Assembly: GCA_973895155.1 (NCBI GenBank)
Contig: OZ316891.1
Span: 2,480,001 to 2,544,000 of the forward strand
Direction of reading: 5' to 3'
Length of the DNA stretch: 64,000 nucleotides
From: Marsupella aquatica
Taxonomy: Eukaryota > Marchantiophyta
Shown here: in pieces, positions 50,510-63,474 of the stretch
Layout of the letters: each line of letters starts with the position of its first letter
How positions within the stretch are numbered: the first letter of the stretch is position 1
Program-made: the position numbers and the translations under genes
The notes under the pieces: model-generated
The model's input: only the letters and a program-made list of their open reading frames with translations
The model's database searches: none
Told to the model about the DNA's origin: nothing

Positions 50510-52095
50510 TTACTGCATAATAGTTGCGAGCACCATCACGTTCCCACTCGACAGAATGAAGTGCCCGCTCGTTTACAAGATTTTCTGTTGAAAGGTAATG
50601 GAGCCCAATTACTGCAAATTTCCTTTCAAATGGAATGCAAGCAATCCGTGTCGTTCAACGAATGCAGTGTTACATATAATTTAAGGCACATGGCCCAAGT
50701 ACACGAGGGGCAAGAGACCCCAGACTATGGCATTAACAAGGGGCAAACCCCACTCCGATTAATTCGACTAAGTTTTGAACGTTCTAAGTGGCTCTATTAC
50801 GAATCTAGAGATCTGCATGCCAATCTAAAGCATATACCAATCCTGAGATCTGTCGCCAACAACGCAATTCAGACCCTAGTAAACAATTCCTTGATCATCA
50901 TGCGGGAAGGGCCGCCTACACACAAACACTGAGTTTCCTAAGTGAGTGGCGAAATTTGTTCCGATGATTCACGATCTCATGTCTCAGGCTCCTCCCGCAT
51001 TTCACGCTAGAGGTATACTAGTTTCTGATATGGGGATCAATACTGCAACGTCCCTCGCCTGGTCTTATGATTCGGTCCGCTGGATAGCTAGGAATTAGAT
51101 TCAAACCGCAGCAATCGTTTCCTCTAAGACGGCTAAGTGAAACGAAGAGATTACAGTAGATCAGGCCACGATAGTCATAGCTTCAAGCCGACAACTCCCC
51201 TATTTACAACTCCTCTCCTCCGTCGTCACTCCGATGACATAGTTTCTCGCACTTGTCTCCAGCAGAAAGTACCTGGAAAAGTCAGATGTCCCTTCTCACA
51301 CCAGTCTCCGGTCCTTGTTTAGCAGCAGATGGCACCTAGAAAGTTGCATATTCTACACTTTTCATGGAGAAGTGGCTCGAAGAAGCTTTGTGCAACACTT
51401 ACTCCTGACTTGCTTTAGATCCGGCTGGACCTCTCAGTCAAGGAAATGGAACCATAACCTAGTTTAAATTTCTTCTCCCCACGTCAGAGTCCGTTGGTGT
51501 TGTGTGGACTGCAAAATCTGCAGCCTCCTGATTTTGCCAAAGAACTCAAGATAGAACTCCTCAAAGAACTTCTTGTTTCATTGACGGCATGAGGGTTCGC
51601 CTAACTTTCAGGATGGGCGTTTTTGAAATCTTCGGGTTCGGTCGCAAATCATGCAATTCAGAATTACGACCTGTTGAAAGGTATTGTCAGTCCACATCTC
51701 GTTGGTGGAAATCAGCTTCCAGAATTGGGCATACTCAGAGGACTTCGACTAGACAAAAAATACGTTTGTCGCCAGACTGCTATCGCAGACGAGATATTTG
51801 CCTTCGCCAACTCTGTCGACAGGTAGGTGGGTAGTACTCTTCTGTGACGCACTCATCTCTAAGCCTTGCACTTGCATCATGTCCGTGAATTACCCAGCTG
51901 CAGATTTGCCGATTGTGTAGATCACCACCCTCATCAGATCATTGTCCATATCTGACAACCACAACGAAAGTAAGATTTCAGTCTGGATTGGACCCTTAAA
52001 AGTAATAAGCATTTCCAAAGCGGATATTATAACTTGATTTGATTGATTTGAAATAGCTATATTTATCTACTAGTGACCCACACGTAACAGCTAAG
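50510..52095. other. Spacer between convergent SDR and LIN-like genes
   Basis: Open frames on the + strand at 50561-50932 and 51623-51826 show no domain. The part next to 52095 probably contains the 3' UTR of the LIN-like gene. Confidence 0.45.
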
Positions 52096-55000
52096 CTAAG
52101 TTTGGAGATTGTGACAACTGACCCGAATCTTTCCATCCTCATGACCGCTGTAGAGGATGTCACCATCAAGCATGAGGCAAATTACTTTACTCCCAGGATT
52201 CATAGTTGATACTCTCAAGAGCCTTTCTCGGAGCCAAACCTGATGCAAGCGACTGAAAATTAGTGGGAAATAACAAAAACATGTGTTCAGCGAAGGACTC
52301 AAGCATTCCACAATTGATCACACCCATAAACATCCGTCACCATTGCTCTAGTTTTGCACCTTCAACTCGAATTCTGAGTAAAATTCTATGATCATCTCAG
52401 AAAGAGCGAATTGAAATAGATTTGGCCAGGTGCGATGGCTTACCTCTATGACACCAGAACTTGAGCCCAGGTAGATAAAATCCTCAGAGATAGCCATGGA
52501 CCGCACTTCAGATGTTGTGGCCATGGTGCCCACCAAGGAGTGGTCGGACAATTTGCGAACCTATAAAACGCTCCAGTAGTGTCAAATTAGCTAACATACA
52601 GTTAGCTGTGGAACACTCATTTGCAGAATGCATTGAGACTAGGGGAGTATTGAGGCTTACCTTGCCAGCAACGCCGTCAACCGGTGTGCCTGCTACATAA
52701 AGATGATCCTGGAACACCTGAGTCGCATAGATTGGCTTCTTCCCCATTAAAGTCCTGACTCCATGTTGGATAACGTCGACAGACTCTGCTATTGGGTCAA
52801 GCACCTATCCACACGAGAGGAAAGTAACTTAGGTAGAAGCGATTTTCTCTCTCGATTAGTGTAGTTGTCAAGTATTAATAAACCTTCGGCATTTTGCCAC
52901 GAGAGTCGAGGTACAGAGGATTTGTGCAATCACCTGTAGGCTGTTATCCGCACATCCACAAAAGATCTTCCCATCAGAAATGGCAAGGCTTTGCACATGC
53001 TTATTTGAATTAAGTGTTTTGGTTGTAGTTTCCTCATACTGCACCTGCATTCACACCATCCCTTCCAGATTAATAACTTAAGAGTGCAGCCACATCATCA
53101 GAGATTAGGTTAGCTACGTTAAGGAGAGGATTTCATGCTTTGGAGAACGCACCTTAAGGCCAGCTCCGTGTGGTATAATGCATGCCATTGGACCATCTAC
53201 AAGAAGTCCCACAACAGCGTCCTTCAAGTCGAAGACGTGCGCACAACGGATATCCTCTGGTCCAAGGGCCCAAACCTGCAATTGACCACCTCAATTGATA
53301 TACTTCCAGCGAAAAATTGCTCAATGTTTTTAGGCATAATTCACGTCATAAGCGATGGACACGTTCTCCTTTGTCAAATTATGAAATTAAGCTGTTTGGA
53401 AGATATAAGAACCCTTGATCAATCAAGCCATACCCTGATGCTCTTGTCGAGGGATCCACTGTACATTCGATTGTTTACCAGTGAAATAGTCAAAGCCATG
53501 ACAGACTTCGTGTGCTCCTTAAGTTCTTGAAGAAGAACTGGGACCCTCTTTTTTGCCTCCCAGATCTATACAACAGGGACTTAATCAGTAACAGTCCAAT
53601 TTCCAAGATCTCTCTTTTAGTTAACACAGTGGACAGAAAGTACCCAACCGGTTACATCAATTGTTAACCTTTTCGGATCCAAAATGCTCTTTCGCTATAC
53701 TTAACTAGCAACAATAGCTCGCCTTTAGCCTGAAGTCCATATTCCTTGCTTCAAAGCAATAATTTGTAAAAGGCAAGGGAAGGACTAAAGTAGTCAAGAT
53801 TAACGAGGTTCTTCTGGAATATCAATTTCTAGTTATTTGCAGTTCATCTATGAATTTGTTTGTAAGGTCCAAACGACGATAACAAGATACTTCACTGTTA
53901 CACACGTCTGGTGAAGCTGGTTGAATCAGTAATACCATTGTCTTGCCCACTGTGAGGGTAGGAGCTCTAATGTCTCGAGATTATAGTGGGCCTGGAGACA
54001 ACACGAAACCAACCTTAATAGTGCCATCAGTATGCCCGGAGAAGATGCGGGTTTTTGCCTTGACGAGAGCACGAACTTCTCCATTTGCTGTGACATCGAG
54101 TTCACCCTGCTCCGCGTGTACCCACAGATCCGGCTGTTTCACCACATGCACACAATTGTTGAAGATCCACACAAGATGATGCCTTTCAATGCACAAAAAG
54201 GAGTGAAGGAGAGCAATCAAAGACCTGCTAAAGAAACAATTTTCAAATGTAAAAAAAAGACGTTTGTAGAACAGAGTGAACTCACCGAATTGAAATCACC
54301 ATGGGTAGTGAAAGCGCGTAATATTTCTTTGGCTGTCCAAGTCGATTTTTTCAGATGCCGAAGAGGTCCAGAGATGTCCTTCACGTAGCTAATAAGCTCT
54401 TGGACGCCCTCTACAGTGCAGCAACACCCAGACAATTGTGACCAGACAGCAGTTCAGTGCAAGGCCGTGCCAAATAAGCAGAAAATCTTCAAAAAGACCT
54501 GGGGAAGCCATAGAGTACGTTGCATTTCAGACGGGTTAAGTTCATTTAGCGCTTCATTGCTTACCAGGATCTGAGATGAAACTGTGGATGGCCAGAGCTG
54601 CAAGGACCCTTTGTTGAAGGTCCTTGGAAGTTTGAAGCACTCCTACAAAGTGGTCAAGAAGACAATTCCGCGCAGTTTGCCGGATTCCTGTGTCTGGGAG
54701 TTTTGGCAACATATGCGTGAGCCACGTGGCTACAATCATACAGGGCTTGGACACCTCCGGATTTTTGCTCTGAATACCTTGTCCCAGAGCTTCAATCAGC
54801 GTGCCCAAATCGTGGCCAACCAGGGCTCCTGCCACCTTCCGCTCCCACGCTTTGGCTGCTCTCTCCTCTTCGTCCTGTAAGATTAAAGAGTACTACTTTT
54901 GAGTGGAAATTTATCCCAATCAATTCTGTAGGCGACATCATGCTGCCAGATATGTGAGTGCCTATACTGGGTCCCAGCTTTGCTTTAACTTCTAGTTTGC

Positions 55001-58000
55001 CAGCAACTGAGTGAAGAGAAATATGTGAACCGCTGACGTAGAGCACCACAAACTCCATCAACTTCAGCTTGAAGTGTAAGAGAAGATTTCAAAGCAATTG
55101 GAAGATTTCAAAGCAACTTAATCGCTCATAACAATGGGTCAGTCATTATATCTTCCTAACATTTCAAGGGTTGTCCATTCCGAGCACCTTTATTTCCAAT
55201 GATATTTTAGATGTTTTCTTTCTAAATGATGGTGAAAGAATTTACTTGGCTGATATTCAGCAGTAGAGAAGAAATAGGCTTTAATGTCCAGGGTGATCCA
55301 ATTCGGGGATGGGACTAAAGGGACCAGCTAGGAAGAAGAGCTATCACTTGCTGTGGTCCATTTCTGTTTTAAGGAAGCAAGGTAGGACACAACCGGGACG
55401 ACTGGTATCCCAGAAATGCAGATACTCTGTGAGAGACCTCACCTGATCATATGTTGAATCATTGTCATTAGAATCCTGCTCGTTTTTCGTCATTGACAGG
55501 AAATATTTGTCAATGCCAGCTATCTTCAACAACCAAGCTTTCATCATGGGTTTCCCAGAATAGGAGAAACGACCACTTAAACCAATGAGCGTATTTGCAG
55601 CTTCCGCAGGACAAGGCCAGTCTGTGCTGTTCAGAGCTTCAACAAGAGAGTCCACCGCTTCTTCTCGATATATACTCCCCTTACGAGGTTCTTCCTACAT
55701 GCCATAAAACAACAGTCAGCCACGACCTTGAGATTGTTTAGGGTTTAGGGCTCTAATGGTGTTCAGAGTGAAAGAAACGAAGCTGATGTGAACTGTCTTC
55801 CCAGCAGCCACAGGGACTCAAGCTGTGACATTCTTGAGTGCAGAAGAGGCAACCTGAACTATATGTAGTGACGAAATCATGGATTGACCATGATTGGAGC
55901 TCTGTTTAGATCAAGCGATTTCCTGCGGTAATGCCTGCAATGTAACTTACACCAGGCAACTGGGATTTATGGTAAAGGCATTCTGGTTTTGCTAGGAATT
56001 CCGGTCGGTCCGTAGGGCATCCACATTAGTCAATTATATCCCCATCACAATGACTTGATCGCCATAACTCTAATTTCCCTGAACTAAACCTCTCACTGCT
56101 CATCATCATTATTAGATTGCCTCCGATATGAAGTAGGTATAAAGCGAACAATGGACAGTGTATTGGTTTTACTCACGAGGAGGTCAAGTTGAAGAAGGAG
56201 ACTTGCAGCGACAGGTCTGTGCTCTAGCGGAGCCATTTGCAAATAAACCAACAGGACGCGCATGCTGCTTACACTTCCTTCAGCCTTTATTTTTTTTAAA
56301 ACGTCTGTACAGAGTGCTCTCCTGAAAAACCAATAGTAAATCAGCTGAATCCCGTCGAAAATTTGAGCAATTGAATAAAATGACCTGATCCCTTTTCTTG
56401 TTCCCTTTAGGGCTATGCGACACAGAAGGTAGAGTACGAACCGAGGTTTAGATTGAACAGAGTGAACGCTTTGGAAATAATGCAAAGAATCTAGCTCTCG
56501 TATCAAACGCAATTTCTTTCTAAGTTCAGCGGACGTCCTACATGTCGGACACAAACACAACCCTCTCTAGTCAATTTAAACAGAAAACATAAATGGAGCC
56601 TGTTTGTCAAAGTCATGGCTGTTCTAGTACGAACCTGCTCAGGCGGACCAATTCGTTAAGAAACGTGATGGCAACCGTCCTAGCTCTGTTTTTTCCACTA
56701 TGCAGAAGATCCACAACTGCAGCAAGGTTTGTTGTCTTAGATATCATGTTCCTGCACCGCCCATCAGTCTGGATGCAGCAAAGCAGTAGACAAATCACAC
56801 TCGTTCGCACGTCAATATCCTTGGTCTGGTCCAACCTAGAGACAAGGGCTGGCACAGCTTGTAGTGCTAGTAGAGCTTGACCGTTTTGTGAAACACTGGT
56901 CTGAGCCCCTCCCGTTAGAATCTGATCCAGTAGCATGATCGCTGCAGATTTTGGCCTCATCATCATTGAATGTATGTCCTGTTGTTCATTCCCCACATCA
57001 AGTCCTTGATTTTCTTCATTTTCCTTAATTACCACTACTAGAAGTGGGAGCAAATCTAGTGCTGCTAGCTGGTCGTTAGGAAGGTTGAGCTGGTACAGTA
57101 CCGAGGCCGATGTAGTCAATCCCTTCCTCAGAAGCCCAACCAAACACCCGGCTTCTGGATCAGCTCTGACCACTGTTTGTCGTGCAGTATCGTCTTTAGC
57201 TATCACTACCGACAATAAGAATAGAGTAACATTCAAAACCCTTGTTTCTTGAGAGTTGAAGAGGATTTCCATCATCCCAGTAATGGCACCAGCTCTGTTG
57301 AGAAGGGAAACCAATCTTTGGTCCCCACGTGCCTGTAGGATGAGCCTTGCAATCTCCACCATTACAGACTCACACTCTGCCAAATTTTCTGACGTGCAAA
57401 GGTAGCTCATGGCGGGTTGGAGATCCATAATGAGCCCATCTACATCTACTGGGCTGTCGGGTCTAGACATGTCGTTGCTAGAATTTCTTCTGCTGAAACG
57501 GCGGGTTGTCCTTCCTGATCCAGGGCTGTCTATGGAAAGACCAGACGAGACAGCCCTGTCTGTGAATTCACTGTTTGGCGTAACGGCTGCAGCTGCATCA
57601 CTAGGCAATGGAGATGAACCGAATTCCTTTGCCAGTTCCGGATATTCCTCTTTCCAGGCATCCACTAGTCTCTTCAAAACGTAGTTGGTGTTCGGCAAAT
57701 GATTTTGTCTCAGCTTTTGCCGAGTGATGGGGCATGTCACATTACCCCTGTTGAGCCACTCCTGGATTGCTATGCGTTCGTACGTTTGTCCCGTTTCTAA
57801 AGTGACTGGATCGTCGAAGAGCTGGCTTGTGATGGGGCACACGAAGTCCTTGGGAGGCCTCGCCAATGGTGTGGTCATACTTGAGATCATAGCTGATCCT
57901 ACTGATTCACTTCTCTGATGCCTGCGGCTCCCTCCATGGTCTCTTTGTAATTCGCTGCACATTCAAGAGCCTGCGTGAGTCTCGAAAGTTGAAGGTGGAT

Positions 58001-61000
58001 ATAATCCTCCGCTTATCTTTCTGGAGAGTGCTCTCCTGGGCACTCTCGATGCCGTGCGCCGGCCAGTACTAGTCATGAATAGTGCTAATGGGGCACTTTA
58101 AAAAAACATTAAAAAACAATATAAAATCATGAGCAAACAGCAACAGGATCTAACATAAGCGCCGGTTCTAAAGTTATTATGAGATGGCACCTGTCCAGGG
58201 ATCCGGTCCTTAGCAATGGTCCGGAGTGAACTATAATTGGTTCATCGTCATCATTCTGGTACCTCTGGGAAGGCTTCCCCAATACTGGTCCGGAATGAGC
58301 TACAATTGGTTCATTGTCATCATCCTGGTACCTCTCGGAAGCCCTCCCCAGTAATGGTCCGGAATGAGTTACAATGGGTTCAACATCATCATTCTGGAAG
58401 TGCCTCGAACTAGGGCTCGATCCTGCAGAACCGCTGCGACGGTATTTGGAGAGGAATCGAGTGCTCGTGCTCGAAGCTGTTCCAGGGAGTCTCGTGGATG
58501 AACTGGAATCTCTGAAGCTTTTCTTTCTGGGGTCCAACCTGAACTCCTGTTGTTCACGTCCAATTCAACAAGCCGTGAGATTAATAATGATCATAGTACA
58601 GCAAGATTACAGCCATTCCAGCCTCTTGAATGTGTTCTGATAGGTCTCAACCTTCACCCCACTTACATGAGATTGTGCTGCAAATTGTGTGTACATGTGG
58701 TGTCTAAGAATTGGTGCCTAAACCCACCGAGACGCTTGTCTTCTGCTTAGTTTTCAAGCAATCAACCAATTAACATGATCTTCTGCGATGAGGGTTTTAG
58801 ACATTGTCTTCGTGCCTAAGGTCTTAGACATTTTCTTCAATTTCTGCACCAACGCGGTCATCAAGGAAGGGTGTTGAATTGACATTAATTGACCGTGATC
58901 TGAAAACTAAACTGGATGAGAACGTTTCCTCCACAGTTGTACAAAACGTATGCGCTACTGACCCCAGCAAGAGGCAGAGGTGATGATGTGATACAATTCA
59001 GGACAAATAACTGCCGTACTGACAACCTCGTCGAATTGCTTCGAAGCTCTTCCAGACCAACACATTTTCGTGCTGTTGGAACAGCTTAAAATTTATGAGC
59101 GTGAATCACTAACTCCCTAGACTGGCTCTGAATTCAATGCTCGGAACAGAGTAACTACCTGGACTTGGGGGGGCCCTGAAGCGTCCGAGTCAATGAGATC
59201 ATCGCGAAACTCTGCCTGAGTTGGAATGGTAATCGAAGGCAAAGAATATTCATTATTACTAGAATCTACCTCCTCCCGAATGGCAGTAGGAGTTGCCAAA
59301 GAGGACTCCTCTGGTGAACCTTCGCTCTGATGCCGTGAATTACGACGGTTCAGGTCCGAGTCCAATTGCTCGTTGGGCAGCGACTGGGCCCGCCTACTGT
59401 CCACATTTCTGTCCTTGGACTCTGAATCACTATATCGTGAGCTCGAGGAAGTATTTAGTCTAGAAGCTCTCCGACCCGTCTGGCCTCGAGGACTGTCATT
59501 ACTCATCTTGGGTGATGAAGAATTGTCTCGAGAAGAGAGCTTCCTGTCGACTGTCATGGGAGAGCCGGCGGGAGAATGAGCAAGTGCGCTAGGCTGCTGC
59601 CCATAAGATCTCCTTCTCCTGCGTGGCTTCATATCAAGCATATCACCTAGCGTCGACTCCGAAGGAGAATTGGCCCTGATTTCACCAGAGTACGAAACTG
59701 AGCTAAGCTCTCCGGAGTGGGAAACTGATCTATTCTTTCTAAGGTTTGGAACTGATCTAATTTCTCCGAGGTTTGGAATTGATCTAATTTCTCCGCGGTT
59801 TGGAACTGATTTGATTTCTCCGAGGTCTGGAACTGATCTAAGTTCTCCGGAGTGGGAAACTGATCTATTCTCTCGGAGGTTTGGAACTGAACTATTTTCT
59901 CCGAGGTTGAGAACTGATCTATTTTCTGCGAGGTTGGGAGCTTCTCTAATTTCTACGGGATTAGGAGCTGCTCTAATCTCTCCGGAGTTGCGAACTGATC
60001 TTATTTCTCCGGAGTCGAGAACTGGTTTGATTTCTTCGGAGTTGGGAACTGATTTGATTTCGCTGGAGTTGTGAATTGAGTGTGTTGAAGTGCTAAATCT
60101 GAATGTGCGGTCGAAGTCTGTGAGTCTGACCCCTGTACTTCTTAAGAGCTTAGGGCTTGATGGAGTGTTTTTGTCGGTACTGTTCGGTATAAACATGTGC
60201 TCAGCGGACTCGGACTGCCGATCAGACGGCGTGGTGGGCTCTGGTTGTTCTTGATACTCCCTACCGGGCTACATGACGAACACACATCAGAAAGTTAGTA
60301 AAAGTATGCAATAAATACTCCTGAATAATCTGAAGACTCGGTGATCTAATTTAAAGTACTCTGTTCAGAGACAGCCATGACATACGTTGCTAACTATCTT
60401 CGCGGTCTATAACAGGACATTCGTAAAGTAGTACCCTTCTGAAGTTGGAGTTGGGGGAATCCGGGTCGTCGTCCAGGCCGAGATCGGCAACGGGGGGAAG
60501 CCTGCTAATACCATATATGTGAATTAGCTTATCATGAGAAAGATTGATTGAACATAATCAAGTTGGTATCAATGAATTCTTTTCATTCTAAGAACTGAAC
60601 TCCAGTTATTGAATTCCAGCTTGCATTTCTGGTTTGCAGGACAGAACCACTGCCGAACCATCAGAACGAGACCAAAACTTTTCAAGACTCTTCCATCGTT
60701 TACATTGAAAGACAGATTATAACGCAAACGAAGAAAGACATCGTTAGAATGGCATTTGATGGAGGCCAACGGAGACCTGAGAGACACAGTCGACATTTGC
60801 CACAGGATTGGGGTGAATGGGATGTGATTCAAGTCGAATCCGCATGAAGAAGTCTTGAGCAGTTGCAAGTGTTCAACAGTACAGTACTTACTCGGCCACT
60901 TCGAACTCTGGGTTGTCGAAATCGTTGAATTCTTGCAGAGGTGGGAGAGCCGACGAGTTAGTCCCATGTCCGAACTTGGGTACAGGCATTGTTATCTCAG

Positions 61001-61862
61001 TTGAAGATGGCACTTGATCTTGGGGTGGTACCCAAGAGTCAGCAATGGGGGTCATGGGCGGCTCAGCAATTGGCATGAGCGGCAGCCCCTTCTTGTTCAC
61101 CGTGTCATAGTTAAGCCAGTCCTTGTAATACCTCGCATACTGTCTCGTGTTCTCATCCAACGAATCCTGGTAGAGCTTCTCCAAGGCCTGCAGCTGAGAC
61201 GTTTGACCTTGCGACAGGTCCAGCACATTGACGGAATTGGATGTGAATTCTCTGGATATATCGAACGATATGTCCTGTTCTTCGCCGATTTTCCTTACCG
61301 TTCCCGAGACCACAATGCTTTTTCGCTGCTTTGTGTACCAATTCAAAATGTTCGCCAGATGGGGGAGGAAGAGGTGCTCCCAGAGCGCCGGCGCAAAATC
61401 CACACGACTGTACAATGGATCCACGAGAAACATCTCCAGCATGTGATTTGCAGCTTTGCGATCATTGTTGCGGAGCTTCCAGACGAACGCGAGGTTGAAG
61501 TGTGCCCAAGCGGACAGGTAGCAATTCGGGACTCCTGCCGTGGCCGCTCGGCTGTCCAGCAATGCGCAGACCTGAAGCATTTTCTCAGCATGGTCCAGTC
61601 TTGCGACCTTAGTTTCATCGTTGTTCGTCGTCACGGCTTCTTCCAGAGAATCGATTCCCCAGTCCAAATTGGCCAGAATTGCTTGATCCGAGTACGGTAC
61701 CAGCACCCCGTCATTCATCTTCAATCTTTCTGCGCATTGCTGCCTGTGCTGAGCTCTCGACTCGCTGTCACGCAGTGCGTCCAGAGCATAAGTGCCCACC
61801 ACGGACACCATGACCCCGACGGCCGCGGTGTCCAGAGCTGCAGAAGACAATGGCAGCGTCAT
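52096..61862 (-). CDS. LIN/CERBERUS-like U-box, armadillo-like and WD40 E3 ubiquitin ligase
   Basis: Sixteen exons join in phase to 1849 residues: 61862-60892, 60504-60435, 60268-59159, 58546-58191, 57954-56635, 56321-56177, 55694-55443, 54874-54565, 54410-54286, 54133-54014, 53565-53434, 53275-53153, 53044-52934, 52804-52661, 52560-52444 and 52239-52096. The N-terminal domain has CAERLKMNDG, YSDQAILANLDWGIDSLEEA and AEKMLQVCALLDSR, as in LIN. A disordered linker (about 350-860) is followed by the U-box (about 870-945; PPKDFVCPITSQLFDDPVTL, TCPITRQKL), a helical armadillo-like region and WD40 repeats (about 1555-1849; FSGHTDGTIK, YSGSLDKSIR). LIN/CERBERUS acts in legume infection-thread growth and arbuscular mycorrhiza. 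At 1849 residues it exceeds the ~1500 of legume LIN, through linker repeats. The C-terminus is slightly atypical. Confidence 0.95.
58200..58410 (-). repeat. In-frame 69-bp coding repeat, three copies, in LIN-like exon 4
   Basis: Each copy encodes a 23-residue unit of the form (R/H)(Y/F)Q-D/N-DD-x-EPI(V/I)xHSGP(L/V)LG. Copies 1 and 2 are complete; copy 3 diverges at its end before the donor site. The phase is preserved because 69 is a multiple of three. Confidence 0.9.
59680..60090 (-). repeat. In-frame 27-bp coding minisatellite, ~14 copies, in LIN-like exon 3
   Basis: On the + strand the unit is TTTCTCCGAGGTTTGGAACT plus seven bases (TGATCTAA-like end). It encodes a nine-residue unit of type GEIRSVPNL, varying as GENRSVLNL, GELRSVPDL and GEIKSVPNR. 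The array spans about residues 406-543 and stays open throughout. Confidence 0.92.
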
Positions 61863-63060
61863 CTTCGCAACAGCATTCCGAATTGTTAAGATTTATTGCC
61901 TCTCAGTCTACTTGAAGGCACTGGCTTTCCAGCGGCGGCGGCCTGCAGCTGGGATTCAAGTGCTGGGACTTCAATCTCTGCTGCTGCAGCTGATCTTCTT
62001 CATTCATCAGAAGAAACATTCACTCGTGCACTCAATCGGCCCTCGATTTCCCCTCCCACTAACCAACCTTATCTTCTTCTCCATCCCATGCCAACCGACC
62101 TCTCAAGCAGAATATTGCATAATTCAGTCATCAACGAACCAGCTCCTTCCCAGTAACCAACCTTCCTTCAATCTCTTGGGGACTGTCTCAACTCTTCTCA
62201 ACCTCCGGCAGATTACTTGTCGTCATCATCTCGTGTGCCGGCAGACGGAGCAAGCGTGCGCAGCCGCGGCAACACGGGACTGTCACAACACTTGCTGACC
62301 AGTGAGCACAATCTCCAGGTCCATGTTCCAAACGGCAAACTCTATCGAATTCGGAAGAAAATTAATCGTACCGACGCAGATTTACAGCAACAGTAGTGAT
62401 GGCTCCAGACTTCGGGAGGCACATCGAACTTGCTGCCGACTTCCTCAGTTGAAGATGCTGCTAGTCATTCACGGAGCATGATCAGAGCTTTCCTTGGGCG
62501 ACATGGCTGAGATCTTCAACTGCGATGTCCTAAAATTAGCTATAAGTGAGCGTTCGTTCGTCCCGTCCTCCCTGCGCATTCCAATCCTGTGCCGACTTGA
62601 ACAGTACTGTAAACGTAGCATTAAAGACATGATCTGATGATCGCGGTGGTACTACACTACTACTAGTCTCACCAACTCGCTTGGAATACGGAGCCGACTG
62701 TCACTCATCACTCATGTCAAGAGCATGCGCCCACGGCCGACCACCGACAGGCTGATGAATGAAATGGAGACGAGGCTGCAATCCACTCTCTCTGATATTC
62801 TTCGAGGTTATTACAATCTGCCCCTGCCGGTGGGAAGCCACTTGTCGTGCATGAGTCTTGCAGAAAAATTGGGTTCTGTAGAGAGAGGAATCACGTTGAT
62901 TTCCATGGCAAAACTAAAGATGAATCTATGAGCATAGCCCGAGCTATGGTTTGAGCATATCTCGCGCTCTACCTTCAACGTTTTGTGGGTCATGGACTGT
63001 GGGCTCTCAGAAAAAGGCCTGTTTTTTAACGAGATTCACAGAAATTGACGTAGTCGGAGA
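61863..63060 (-). promoter_or_regulatory. Upstream region of the LIN-like gene
   Basis: Probable promoter and 5' leader of the LIN-like gene. Open frames here, including one on the + strand at 62725-62931, show no domain. Confidence 0.4.
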
Positions 63061-63080
63061 TTCCGCAACGCTCGTATAGG

Positions 63081-63153
63081 TTGAAAGGGCAATGCATTTT
63101 GATTAATAAATTGGTATTGCTTGAAAGGGCAAATCATTTTGATTAATAAATTG
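63081..63153. repeat. 33-bp direct repeat, two copies
   Basis: TTGAAAGGGCAATGCATTTT and the 13 bases after it (63081-63113) recur as TTGAAAGGGCAAATCATTTT onward (63121-63153). Confidence 0.85.
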
Positions 63154-63318
63154 TGAACATAAGCTAGTTTAAGCGGCGGGTCTAGAGTGAACAGATGCTA
63201 CTTTCAAGTGCTAGGGTCTAAAGTGAAGCCTCTGCATAGTACTTCCATATGTACCTCCATATAAAGACAAAGCTGGACTCTAAATAAGGACAAATTGGAC
63301 TCCGAAGCGGATAAAACA

Positions 63319-63474
63319 AATATAAAGAACAGATAGCATAGAATTATTATTTTGACAAGATTGTTTTTGGACTTTATCTCTCTTCGTTGAACATCAGGCT
63401 AGGATAGAGAAAATATAAACGAGAGATAGCATAGAATTGTTATTTTCACAATATTGTTTTTGGTCTTCATCTCT
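63319..63474. repeat. Imperfect tandem duplication of ~64-bp blocks
   Basis: AATATAAAGAACAGATAGCA onward (63319-63382) and AATATAAACGAGAGATAGCA onward (about 63413-63474) share CATAGAATTRTTATTTT, ATTGTTTTTGG and TTYATCTCT segments. The rest of the window to 64000 is AT-rich with no gene seen. Confidence 0.75.

Noticed and set aside
59670-60074. 134-codon + frame with GTDLISPRF repeats
   Set aside because: It is the antisense reading of the 27-bp coding minisatellite.
61014-61889. 291-codon + frame
   Set aside because: It is antisense to LIN-like exon 1, whose protein has strong family similarity.
62725-62931. 68-codon + frame upstream of the LIN-like gene
   Set aside because: No motif, no codon-level or splice evidence; likely chance.
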